Assembly: GCA_918807975.1 (NCBI GenBank)
Contig: OU964921.1
Span: 22,594,498-22,658,497 of the forward strand
DNA from: Aplidium turbinatum
Lineage: Eukaryota; Chordata; Ascidiacea; Aplousobranchia; Polyclinidae
Reading direction: 5' to 3'
Length of the DNA: 64,000 bases
The notes beneath the pieces are model-generated. The model did not search any database. It was not told the DNA's origin and saw only the letters and a list, made by a program, of their open reading frames with translations. The position numbers and the translations under genes are program-made. Positions 43,700-54,347 of the stretch are shown one piece after another. Numbering within the stretch: the stretch's first letter is position 1; every line of letters begins with the position of its first letter.

Positions 43700-45185
43700 T
43701 ATGAGAAAATAAGGCAGGCCTGATTATTTTTTTCTGTGCTAAGCACCTTTTTCAAAAGTAGCGTAGGCTACAGAGTTCGATTTTCCCTTTTTATAAAATT
43801 TACTACATGTCAAATCAACATTAATTTTGAAAGTGAAAAGAGCTTTTGACATTCTGTTCTATCATTTGGCCTCGATCATCAGGGCCTATAATTTATAGCG
43901 CAAGTATAAAATTGTATGATGACGTCTTCATGACTGTTATGACGTCACCATGACATTATCACCAGACATAAATCAGAGGTCTGTTTCTTTCAGACTAGAC
44001 TGGTTGGTTAGTTTTGAATCTTTATCCTTGTTAGATTTTCAATACGTTCTTGATAGACCTACCTTTCGTTTTACTGCATTACTCCCGTTGACTTGTGTAT
44101 TTGCCACCTAGCGTAGTTTCTCCTTCATTGTTATCGCTGATTTGCAAATGGCAACACTCACCATGAGATCGTAATGGAACTTTCGAGACGTTTTCGTGTT
44201 GGTGCTAGTTTGCCAGCTAGCCGAACTTATTAGTTACTGTAGTTTGTGACTGAAAGTTGATTGATTGATGTTTATGCTTTGTTAGCTACTTCTCTGTAAT
44301 GTGTTTCTACAAGACTTAAGTTTGACAACTGCTATGGTAATACTTATTTGCGTGTAGGCTAAATTCCATATTTGCAGCTTGCTATCTCTCAAAGTTCAAC
44401 TTACTGGTGAGCCTACTTGTGATATAATAATGTTTTGTATAACTGAATGTTGACTTTCTACCGTGAACAAACGTAACGTATCTCTGGTGTGCGTAAATTG
44501 TTGTTAGGTTAATACTTCAAACTTAAATATTGCAGAGTCAATCACTATATAATCCTTTGCGTGCAAGTGCATCATTTGGCATTACTGATCCGGTCATACT
44601 ACCGATATGTTTATTATTTCTGAATTGTATGATTGATTGATTTGTGTCGTGAATTGGGGATTTATGTTTACTACTGAATTATCGACTAATAATTTGTCAG
44701 CCTCATCGCAATCAATTTGTAATCTTAACTAGGCCATGTGAATTGCCACGTTTCCTTTTGGCCTAGCGTTATGGTTGTACGATACAGTACGTATCAATTG
44801 TGAAAGGTAACATCGCGAATTTATTTATTCAGTGCGTCATTGGCCAACCTGTGGAACTTGTGTACCGTACAGTGGATTGAGAACTGTTAGTCAACAAATT
44901 TGGTACGTTTATCAGTTCGACTGTTGTGCTTGCTGAATTGTGACTAGTGTCTTATGTTGTGTTATTTCTTGACAGAAAAACCGTATAAACTTCATTGCTG
45001 CGAAGCAGTCATTGGAAACCGAGTGATTTCTTCAAGTTGGCGTGCTTTAACAGTGCTCAGTCCTGCCGAGTGGATTAGGAAAATCGTGACGTCACCGGCG
45101 CAATTAATTACCGTACCTGTTGTGTTCGCGTCGCACACAACAATCCTCGTACTGACAAAGCCTTGATAGGTTATTCCTGGGAGTT
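43700..45185. other. Stretch without a recognised gene
   Basis: Single-copy-looking sequence with only short frames. No domain, splice pattern or repeat family was recognised. Confidence 0.4.
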
Positions 45186-45353
45186 TTGATTGATTGAATC
45201 TTTATCCTCGGACTGGGAAAGCTTCTTGCATAGCTTAATCCTGGCAGTTTCGCATACCGTACTTGTAGAGGCTTTGAATCACTGACGCAGGCCCGGTCAC
45301 CGAGATTGACAGAGTGAAGTTTCCAATTGTTGAAGTCTTGTTGCCGGGAAACT
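45186..45353 (-). mobile_element. SINE (AATC family), split by the LTR element
   Basis: On the plus strand it begins with the complemented tail tgattgattgaatctttatc and runs through ctggcagtttcgcatacc to gttgaagtcttgttgccggg. The sequence stops at the LTR at 45354. Beyond the other LTR, aagttattccatctg (about 56746-56760) continues the SINE body, showing the LTR element landed inside it. Confidence 0.85.
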
Positions 45354-45699
45354 TGTAACAGAAGTAGTTAAGCTAACATTTTGAATACATAGATCAAGCA
45401 CTACAGTTGCTTCTCAAAAGGTCTTCTTTATTGATTACCCAGCATACAAGTCGATGTCATCAGATAGCTGAGACAAATACGTATTCTGCCAAGTTGTGTC
45501 AATTTGAAAAGAGCGAATATTGCCACGCTAGTCACTTTTATACACGAAAGTATTCATCCACCGAGTGCTGCCAGGCGCAATGCTAATGAATTAATAAAAC
45601 TTGAACGTAGGCCAAACAGTAGAATTATGGAATTATGAGAACGTTGGACTGCACTGCAGAATATTGACTGGTGACGAATATAAGACAGCAAGCGGTACA
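45354..45699 (+). repeat. 5' LTR of the non-coding LTR element
   Basis: 346 bp, TG...CA. A candidate primer site tggccccagtc follows four bases after its end. An aataaa lies near 45594. Confidence 0.88.
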
Positions 45700-46361
45700 T
45701 ACGTTGGCCCCAGTCAAAACGCCATTGAAACGTAGAGGAGAGATGTCGTGAATGACGAAAACAGTAAGTTATGAATTAGGGTTAGAAACTGAAATTGAAT
45801 ATTGTGGCGCAACTGTAAAATCAGCCATGAGAGAAAAATATTTACAAGCGTTTTTAGAGAAAAAATTAAGCATATATACAAACAGGTAAGCGTCCATGGC
45901 TGTCCATGTCCTGCCTCCGAAGAGATAGGACCTGACACCCATGGAAGCAAACCAGAAGAGTAAAAAAGGTGTATGTAGCCTAACGGTGTGCGCGCGCTAG
46001 GATGTTTCATTTTTTCACGATTTTTGAAATTGAAAATGCTTGGGGTCTAATCAGATCGGATTTTGGCCACATATGGCCGATCCAAAATATTTTTTCGATC
46101 GGACGACTTTTAGAGGGTGCGCGGCCTCCCCAACGTTTGAAAATTTGAAGCGTGGGAAAATTTGCAGGAAATATGCGATATCTCGGTAACGAAAGGAGAT
46201 AGGAAAACGTGTAAGATGTCAACTTGTTCGGAATGGCCAACTTCCTATCTGCGCTTAATACATTTTATTACCTTATCTGCAACGGAAAAAAAGTTAATTG
46301 CGAAAAACTGTTTTTTTCATATTTTTGATGTTTTCTTCCCAGTTCTTGTAGCTGTCAATGG

Positions 46362-48155
46362 ATGCACCGTATCCCAAAAGAGGAGGTTGAGTTTTTGCAA
46401 GATCAAAGGTCTGCCAGAAAGATATTTATTACTGCATCTCGCGACAGATCTTTTACTTTAAGGGTAAAAAATAGATTGAGTCATCAGAGTTCTTACCAGC
46501 AAAAGTTACCAGATGAAGATGAACCATCTTGCTCTTATTCAACCAGCTCAGAAACTTCCAGCCTGGTAGCACAGGAGAGGCTAAGGCGAAGACCTGCAGA
46601 TATGATTACACCTGATATAACCGTGTCCAGCAGTGAGTTTTCGGAAGATGAGACACGAGGCTTAATTCTTGATCCTGATTTCACCAAGAAAGCAGTAACA
46701 GGTGGCAAGATGTACACAAAAAAACGACAAATTGCCGTAAGTTCTTTAAGCTGTATGTTAGCTGACCGGCGAAGCACTTCTATTCGCCAACAATCTGACC
46801 AGTTGCTTGCATGTGCTGGTGACGATATTGCTGCCTCACCGACTACCGTGTATATATGTAGGGAGAAAACAAGAAAGCTGTGTTTAGAAAAATGTGATGA
46901 TGACGTCTCTGCTTCCGATTTTCTGCAGCTTCATTATGATGGTCGAAATGTGAATGGTATGGATCGTTATGTGTTTTTGGATCAAACGCATGATCGAGCA
47001 AAGAACAAAACTATGGAAAGAGTTATCGGAGTAAAGTCTTTTCTCAAGGAAATTTCTGTTAATAGTGAAGCTGTCTTTAATGCGATTATTGGTGCATGTG
47101 GTGAAAATCTTTCCAAAGTATACTCGATCATGAGTGATACAGCGAGATTGAACACGGGCAAAAAAAGTGGTGTTAATAAACGAGTCACTGATTACATCAT
47201 CGAGAATATTGGACATGAAATACATTCTTTTGAATGTATGTTTCATGTAAATGAAATTTACTTGTCTCACGTAATTGCTGAGGCTGAAGGAAAAAGCAAG
47301 GGTCCAGATGCAATGCTAGAAGGCGCACTACTCAACAAAATTAAGTGGATTACAAAATGTAACTTAGAAAATCTCATCGCCAGGAACAACATTCATGTCT
47401 AAATCACACCTATAGCTGCTCTCCACCTCAGAAGCAAAATTGAATGGTTTTCAGATCAAAAACGCTCAAGAATTTCTGACAACAGTTTTCGAAGTGACCA
47501 AATGTGTCTGTTGGTTTTAGCTTGTCAACTGTTTATGGATGTTCCAGCCAACTTGAAGCATTTGCTTTGCTACAAACAAGAACAGATAAGTCAATCACGT
47601 TGGGTGACAACGGCAAATCGGTACCTTAGAATGCTGCTTTTTAGCCCATTTGATCTCACGTCTGCTGAGAAAAGCAAATTGTCACGTTTAGTTTCGTACA
47701 TTGCTTCTGTTTATGTTCCGTCTTTTATTATGATCCATCTCAATCCTTTTGCCCCGGATGCTCCTTTCCTGACTTTGTTCCAGAAAGATCTCCTGCAAGC
47801 TTTTGAAGCAATTGATTCCACAGTCCACACTCGTGACTGTAGTATGGCGCTACTATCTGAATCATGCAAAAAGCTGGCTCTCTTCACAAAATGTTGCCAT
47901 GAGCATATGTTCAGACAATCCACCTTTCTCTAAAAATGTACTGACAGATCTTACTTCACTACCTAGTGAAGTAACCATCGAAAATATGCTGCAACAAAGA
48001 CAATCGAACCTGAAGCACTTCTTCACTGTTCAAAGCAAGCAAGCACCCTGTGTTTTGTTTGGGAACAGGCAGTTCTGGAAGAGCGTCAACAACCACAATC
48101 GATCAAATGAGAGGGAAATAGGGAAGCTCAAAGAATTGCTACAACGAAAGAAGAT
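46362..48155 (+). pseudogene. Transposase of the 7.6-kb element (unclassified, RNase H-like)
   Basis: About 600 codons. The N-terminal part is Ser/Glu-rich and polar. The core reads LHYDGRNVNGMDRYVFLDQT and AKNKTMERVIGVKSFL, then YSIMSDTARLNTGKKSGVNK and IHSFECMFHVNEIYLSHVI. The D-T-x-x-N-T-G-x-x-S-G-V and C-x-F-H blocks resemble the RNase H-like core and C/D-x2-H motif of hAT-type transposases. Later blocks include QSRWVTTANRYLRMLLFSPF and SYIASVYVPSFIMIHLNPFA. It has one in-frame stop near 47401 and a frameshift near 47.9 kb. The C-terminus resumes at 52675. Confidence 0.7.
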
Positions 48156-48745
48156 CCCAAGTAGCAAAGATTGGCGTCTGGCCAGCTACACGCTAGCGAA
48201 GTTATTGGCGACGCGCCGGCGATAATCGCCAGCCAGCCGCCACCGATCTGCTCATCGTTTAACCGGCGTAACGCTGACGAAAATCGACAATAAAGTCAGC
48301 GGCGCGTAAGCGCCCCGAACGTGAAAGTCGCTCAAGTCAGTTAACGGCGCGCTGTCTGTACGTCAACGAATTCGCTAAACTTACTGGCACGTTTTTCTGG
48401 CTGCGCGCGCTGTCACTTGGCGCCCTTCTGAAGCCCTTTTTTTCGGCCACCATCAGCAGCTGTTGTTTTGCGAAATTACCAAAACAAAACAGTAAATGTT
48501 TTGGAAGCGTTTTGTGTATTAATTATCTTTTTGTGATTAAAGCGAGACGCAATTCAAGAATGTAAAACAATGAAGATTTTTAATACACAGTCTTCCCACA
48601 GCTCCATTTTCGTGATAGCCTACAATGCTAAAAAATGATTCAGTAATTAATGAATGGCGGTTTTTACGATCATTTGTAATACAAATAACAAAACAATTTA
48701 CACGTCCAAGCCATGTGAGAGCAAAGCTAGACTATAAACATGAGG

Positions 48746-49168
48746 TTATTTAATAAAAGCCCAACAGCTGTTAAGTGAATTTTGACAGTTATCGGGCAAA
48801 CAATAATTTTTAAGGAAGAAATTCTATTAAAAAAAACTTTCTTGGTTTTCGAAACTACAATGGGTGTGATTCAAATTTTTGCTTGCAAGATTTACCCTAG
48901 GGTAAGGGTAAGTAAAGTTTACTCCCGATTAGAAACCAATTGTGTACTACATAGCCTACTACACTATCATAACTATAGTTATATAACTATAAGTGCATAT
49001 AGTTATATTTAGTTATATGTCGTTATATATGACTATATATAGTAATATATATATAACTAGTTTCGAAAACCAAGAAAGTTTTTTTTAATAAAATTTCTTC
49101 CTTAAAAATTATTGTTTGCGCGAAAACTGTCAAAATTCACTTAACAGCTGTGGGGTTTTTACAAATAA
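48746..49168. repeat. Foldback MITE with about 110-bp arms
   Basis: The left arm contains cagctgttaagtgaattttg and aaactttcttggttttcgaa, and the right arm contains their complements in order. The spacer near 48960-49050 is a run of (ta)-rich ctatagttatataac words. It lies inside the 4.5-kb element. Confidence 0.8.
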
Positions 49169-49334
49169 GCAATAAGCATATATCGTATAGGTATTCCAAT
49201 ACGTCAAAATCACAGCACTGGAAGAAAACACTGTACACAGCAACATCAAGAACACTTATTGCTTCCACTATACTCTATGATGTAATAAAGAAAGACATAG
49301 CCAGCAGAGAAATTCAAATTAATAAGTTTTTTGA

Positions 49335-49467
49335 GCTATCTGGCTTTGATGGTTGCCAGCACGGTAACCACAATTATGGGGAAGAGCCGCCTGAACGATG
49401 ACCACAACGCATTTTCTTTTGCACATTTGTTGTGGCTGTCATGCTGGCAACCTTCAAAGCCAGATAA
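49335..49467. repeat. Hairpin repeat with 27-bp arms
   Basis: atctggctttgatggttgcc at about 49337 pairs with ggcaaccttcaaagccagat at about 49446. The intervening gtaaccacaa and ttgtggctgtc also pair. It is probably a short foldback element. Confidence 0.7.
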
Positions 49468-49836
49468 CACAAAATTCAAACCCTCATAACATAGTCTACC
49501 ATTGCATGAAAAAAACGTAAACTCACGTAGGATATATGCACTATATCAACAATCATGAGTGATTATTGCGTTTCGACATCCATTAAGTAAATATGAAAAA
49601 AACTGGGAACAGGTCGTTTTGACGCCAAAGAGCTTGGGTTCGGGGCAATGTTAGGGATTAGGACTGGCGGAAAAACACCCCTCCGAAAACACGTTTGAAT
49701 AACAACAGTAAACATATTAAAAGTGAACACTAAAAGGTCAACAAACAATCAAAAAACAGATAGCGTTCATGTAGGCCATTGTCGGAATTTTTATTTGCGC
49801 CGGAAGTTTTGTTTGCCCGTTTTTTTTTTTTTTTTT

Positions 49837-49925
49837 TCGTTTCTGTCACCAGCCGTCTTCAAATATTGCTTCATTGCAGATTCGATATCTTTGTCCGTCG
49901 CCTTGGCTTGCCTTCGAATCACATC
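49837..49925 (-). pseudogene. Exon-like fragment of unknown gene
   Basis: On the minus strand, after an acceptor-like tttgtattattacag, it reads DVIRRQAKATDKDIESAMKQ and YLKTAGDRN, a charged helical stretch. A long A-run follows. It may be the only visible exon of the 4.5-kb element's own gene. No domain is recognised. Confidence 0.35.
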
Positions 49926-51637
49926 TGTAATAATACAAAATGAGCTCTCTGTGAAAACAATTTCGCTCACAACAACGTAATTACACTACTACCTCATTAT
50001 TAAGGATCGAACCGATGGCAAGTGTCCTTAATCTGGACATGAGCGGGGTTCACTACAATTAAATGTACTGTATATTGGTATGAACCTCCAATGCAAGACG
50101 GGTAGTAATATAAAAAATACGTCAAAAAATTGTAATTAGGGAACGTTCAAATATTACGTAACGCCTTCGACGGGGGGGTAATGCAAAGCGTTACGTTAGC
50201 GTCATATTGGGGGGAGGAGGTTCAAGCCAAACGTTACGTAACGCTTTCGATAATATAAGTGATATATACAGTATAATATACCGGTAATTCATCAGTAATT
50301 AACTCAGCATTATTGAAACATCTTTTGTGATAAGGTGCTGCCGAAACCCGTGTTTTATCCTGCAACAACAACCACGCATGTGATATTGGAAAGGGAGGGC
50401 TAAACAGTAGAAGCTGATCTAATACTGGACGTTGTCACATTTTAACCTTTATATTACAGAAAAATATTCCATTCCCTGATAAAAGTTCCAATTTGTTAAT
50501 CCTCAGCTGATTTGATTTATATTTAACTTACATTCATAAAAAAAAAGAGGCCTGGCATTTTCCACCATCCTTCTGTAGTATGCATGGTGTTAGCATTGGC
50601 AGCACTTATTAGCCTACTGACGATAGCTCGTAAAACTACGTAAATATACAATTATATAAATACAAACTTACCAAATAAAACTTTTTTATTTTCAGATTAA
50701 GAAAGGCAGTTTTTATATTTTTTCCAGTTCAATTAAACTGAGCGGCCAGATCGTCATTCACAAAAGGTCGCATAACTCTCCACACAGTTTCGGTACAATC
50801 GTTTCCTCCAACCGTTCTTATTTTCCATCGCTGTTAAATGAACATCCACACGTTACTCAATAGTCAGTTTAAAACTGGACAAGGTAACAAGCCAAGTCTA
50901 GATCGTGAACTCAAACCAAACAACTACACGTTCTATATGTTGGTTAATCATTAGGTTATGCTTTAAAAATCATCATAAATTGGTCTAATAAACATGATTC
51001 TATTTTACAAACTAAAGTATTTCTGCACACAAAATGTATGTGGAAGCGTTTAGAGCAAAACAAACAAGTTTTAAAAATTAAAACTGAGCAGTTGAATAAT
51101 TAGAAGGTTCTAATCTTTTTTAAGTATGATTTGCCGTAGTTACCACCTGCAAAGCGGAAAAAAAACATGAACATCTGTAATGTACCATTAACTCACTTTC
51201 TGAAGTAGCAGGCAAGCAGCAGCTCCACGTTTTGATGCACCAGGTTGATATTCAGACGCATGAGCAATTTTTCACTAAAATATAAATCAGGAGACAGAAA
51301 AAGCTTAAATCTAAAATGACAGCCAATGGCGTTAGTGAGTGTTAAAAGTCCTTAAAATTTCGAAATAGAACTGAATTTCCTTGATATAGAGAGCCCTGAA
51401 ATCATAGCCGCAGGAGAGTAAAACATTTTTGGGGGGCCGAAAAAAATTTGCCCAAATTTGGCCTTTGCAAATATATTGTCAAAAACGCAATATTACTCAC
51501 AATCTCTGAGGTAGTGTAGTCTAAGAACTCCATACTCATCAAATGTAAGCCGACAAAATGCAAGCCTACCATAAGGTACGGTAGGCTACGCTATAGCTAC
51601 TTTAAACACTTTTCACATTCATTTGAAAATTTCAAGG
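49926..51637. other. Interior of the 4.5-kb element without a recognised gene
   Basis: A G-run-rich block at 50150-50245 repeats cgttacgtaacgc words (near 50154, 50190 and 50228), a local self-similar repeat. The rest is A/T-rich and unassigned. Confidence 0.4.
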
Positions 51638-52033
51638 GGTCGATCTTAACTTTTTTTTCACTAGTCCGACCAGTTTAGCCTACTGACTTTTCACTTGTCT
51701 GATGACGTATTAAGATAAGTGTTTTGGCTTGCTGGCTTCTCTGACCTCTATGCAGGAGTGCTCAACACGTGTCGTGTCTAGCAAAGTTGCGAGAAAAAAG
51801 TAGTCACGTGTTCATTGACCCACTTTACAGCCTTCTTCGTGCAATTTCGCCTCTGGCAAGCAAATTTTTGCAGTATTTCAGAGTGACGTCACCAACCGCC
51901 ATTTTGTAAACCAAAACTTTTCACCGGCGAATATTTTTACTAGCCAATCGGACTGGATAGCCTACTGCAACATTTCTAATAGTCCGCGCAAATTTTCACT
52001 AGCCATTGGCTAGCGGACTAGCGTTAAGATCGA
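51638..52033. repeat. Inverted-repeat block (possible MITE)
   Basis: tcgatcttaac at the left and gttaagatcga at the right are complementary, and cactagtccg / cggactag words lie just inside. Arms beyond about 25 bp are poorly paired, so the limits are approximate. Confidence 0.5.
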
Positions 52034-52674
52034 ACACAAATTTTGTGTGTATTCTTTAAAGTATTTATGCTAAATATCTCAAATTTGGTCATCATTGGGT
52101 GTAACCAGACTAAAAAACTTGCTGTCCACTTTGAGAAGCACTGCAAACACATTGATGCAGTCAAACAAAAAATAGGTGGGGCTACTTTAAACACTGTCCA
52201 AATTTATGTACACAAACATAAAGCTAAATCGCTAAAAAAAAGCACTAGAACACTAGATGCAATCCAAAATCACTAGATCTGGTGAAAAAACACTAGGTGT
52301 GGCACCACTGACAATTAGACAAAGAACAAACAGGCTTCAACTCATTTCAACTGCTGGTTTGAAATGGCACGTGACTTCAATCAAGCACAACTAAAACGGT
52401 ATGATGAATTTTTTTAATCAAGCGCGAAGCGAGGCCTTTCGCAGGAAACTCGACGGCGCGTTCTCAGCGGAAAACGAGCGAATATCGAAAGCGCGTCTCT
52501 CGCGCGAAAGTCGATGGCGTGAAGCCAGCAGAAAGCGATAAACTTTCAAGAAAAAAAGTCATGACGAGATTCGCCATTCAAGCGCTGGCTTACCGCTAAC
52601 GATTTTCGATGTCGCCAATGTGAGCGCTCGCCGCCCTGATGACGCCAGCTGCACGTCGACTGTTGCTACCTGGG

Positions 52675-52749
52675 ATTATTGACAACTCTGATCAACAAAG
52701 CAAAGTTGATGTTAGACTGAGGTCGTATTTAAGCAATGCTGAAGAATAA
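52675..52749 (+). pseudogene. Last codons of the 7.6-kb element's transposase
   Basis: Directly after the 4.5-kb element the frame reads IIDNSDQQSKVDVRLRSYLS and NAEE, then a stop. Its phase continues KKI at 48155, which places it as the severed C-terminus. Confidence 0.75.
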
Positions 52750-53216
52750 TCATTAAGTGTTAATGCCGGCAGTAATTTTTATTCTTGGGTAACTTGCCCG
52801 ATTTTTCGTTCTACGTGATGTTGCTTATTTGTTTTGCTTTCACTGGTCATGACTGGGGATCCCTGTTTCTGGAGCTGCGTTAGAGTACCGTACCTCTAGC
52901 CCGCAAGTATTGTACATACTGTTGAATTTATGATTTTCTTCACGTTCACATGGTGTATGACTCTTGATTTGCACAGCCACGTCAATGTCAACTGTTTTGT
53001 TTAATTACTCTGTGTTGGTAGCTTATGCTGAAACGTTTACATGTGAGAGACACTGTGCGATAGGAGATGACGGTATTCTAAGCCAATCGTGAAAGGAAGT
53101 CCATTGTTGTGTAAAATTCAATGCACACTTGTACCCTATGCCATAGCACATGTTTGTTGCTCTCTATAACTTGTAATCACAGTAGTTACTGGTTCCAAGG
53201 GCTTTGCTTCTGTAGA
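52750..53216. other. Downstream part of the 7.6-kb element
   Basis: Non-coding sequence between the transposase stop and the right TIR. No motif was recognised. Confidence 0.5.
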
Positions 53217-53590
53217 ACAAAACATCAAAATATGAAAAAAACAGTTTTTTGCAATTAACTTTTTTTTCGTTGCAGATAGGGTAGCAAAATGTATTAAACG
53301 CAGATAGGAAGTTGGCCATTCCGCACAAGTTGACACCTTACACGTCTTTATATCACTTTCCTTTACCGAGATATCGCTTATTTCCTGCAAATTTTCCCAC
53401 GCTTCAAATTTTCAAACTTTGGGGGGACCGCGCACCCTCTAAAAGCCGTCCAATCGAAAAAATATTTTAGATCGGCTGTTTGTGGCTAAAATCCGATCTG
53501 ATTAGACCCCAAGCATTTTCAATTTCAAAAATCGTGAAAAAATGAAACATCCTAGCGCGCGCGGTTGTGCGAGACAAGGATGTTCTAGAG

Positions 53591-54339
53591 CAGTGGTTCT
53601 TAACCTTTTTTTCCCCAGCGCCCCTTTTCAGAGATTTCCATAGTCTGGCGCCCACCATAATATAAGGGCTGTAGCCTACTAATGACATTTTCTTCCAAGA
53701 CTATAAGGCTAGCCTACAGCCAGTAGTAATTAGTTATTAGTTAGTAAGAAAAAACTAGTTTAAGCCGATGTTAGTTTTAATACTAAAAAATCAGCACAGA
53801 TGTGCCTTAAGGCTCTTAACTTAAAAGTCTTAAGGCACATCTCTGCTGATTTTTTAGTAGTTAGTAAGAGTTACACTAATAACCATTATTGACTGACTAT
53901 TATTATGACCAGTCCTTATGGTTTGCTTGCACTGCCTGCCCGCTGTCCCTGCTAAAAGCTGACCACAAAATGCCATTTACTTACTACAAGGAAAGGGAAG
54001 CAATGCCCATTATCAACAACAAAGGCCATGCACAACACCATCCGACGTCCACGCTTGTCGGATGGTGTTGTGCATTGTGCTGTATAGGCCAACATAGAAT
54101 GCTCTGAGAGAGAATCACTACTTCCCTTGTTAAACACAATCCCTATATTGTATATAGCTCCTCATCCTCGGTGGATTCTCGTACCCCCAGCAGAACTACT
54201 AAAGCAAATTTGCAGTGAGGAAAATATCGTTACACCTTCTGAATGTAGCGCCCCCTATAACGCCCCCTGAATATTTCCGCCCCTCTAAAAGTTAACAGCG
54301 CCCACTAGGGGGCGGTAGCGCCCAGGTTAAGAACCACTG
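53591..54339. mobile_element. Non-autonomous hAT element in the LTR element
   Basis: Both ends read cagtggttcttaacc (the right one in complement), flanked by a perfect 8-bp duplication ttctagag (53583-53590 and 54340-54347). Subterminal ccccagcgcccc and gggggcggtagcgcccagg blocks are typical of animal hAT MITEs. A hairpin at 53783-53862 (aaggcacatct-centred arms of about 35 bp) lies inside. No transposase is present. Confidence 0.9.
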
Positions 54340-54347
54340 TTCTAGAG

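Larger units (their letters stand above)
48156..52674. mobile_element. TIR element of 4.5 kb inserted in the transposase gene
   Basis: The left end is cccaagtagcaaagattgg. The right end, reverse-complemented, is cccaggtagcaacagtcgac. Both lead into G/C-rich zones (48175-48420 and 52430-52670) full of gcgataatcgcc-like and gcgcgaaagtcg words. The flanking dinucleotide at (48154-48155 and 52675-52676) could be the target duplication. Removing the element restores KKIIDNSDQQSK and a stop at 52747-52749, strong evidence for the boundaries. An AT duplication is known for ISL2EU elements, but no ISL2EU protein was found. Confidence 0.75.
45991..53561 (+). mobile_element. DNA transposon of 7.6 kb with roughly 345-bp TIRs
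   Basis: The TIRs (about 45991-46335 and 53217-53561) start cgcgcgctaggatgtttcat and match in reverse complement over their whole length. The flanks acggtgtg and cggttgtg suggest an 8-bp duplication with one slip. The interior carries a transposase-like gene at 46362-48155, ending at 52749. A second TIR element (48156-52674) is inserted in the last codons of that gene. The superfamily is uncertain; the duplication length and the protein suggest a hAT- or P-related group. Confidence 0.8.

Noticed and set aside
46007-46240. Minus-strand frames over the left TIR of the 7.6-kb element
   Set aside because: The same frame recurs at 53467-53688 only because the TIR is repeated there; neither has coding motifs.
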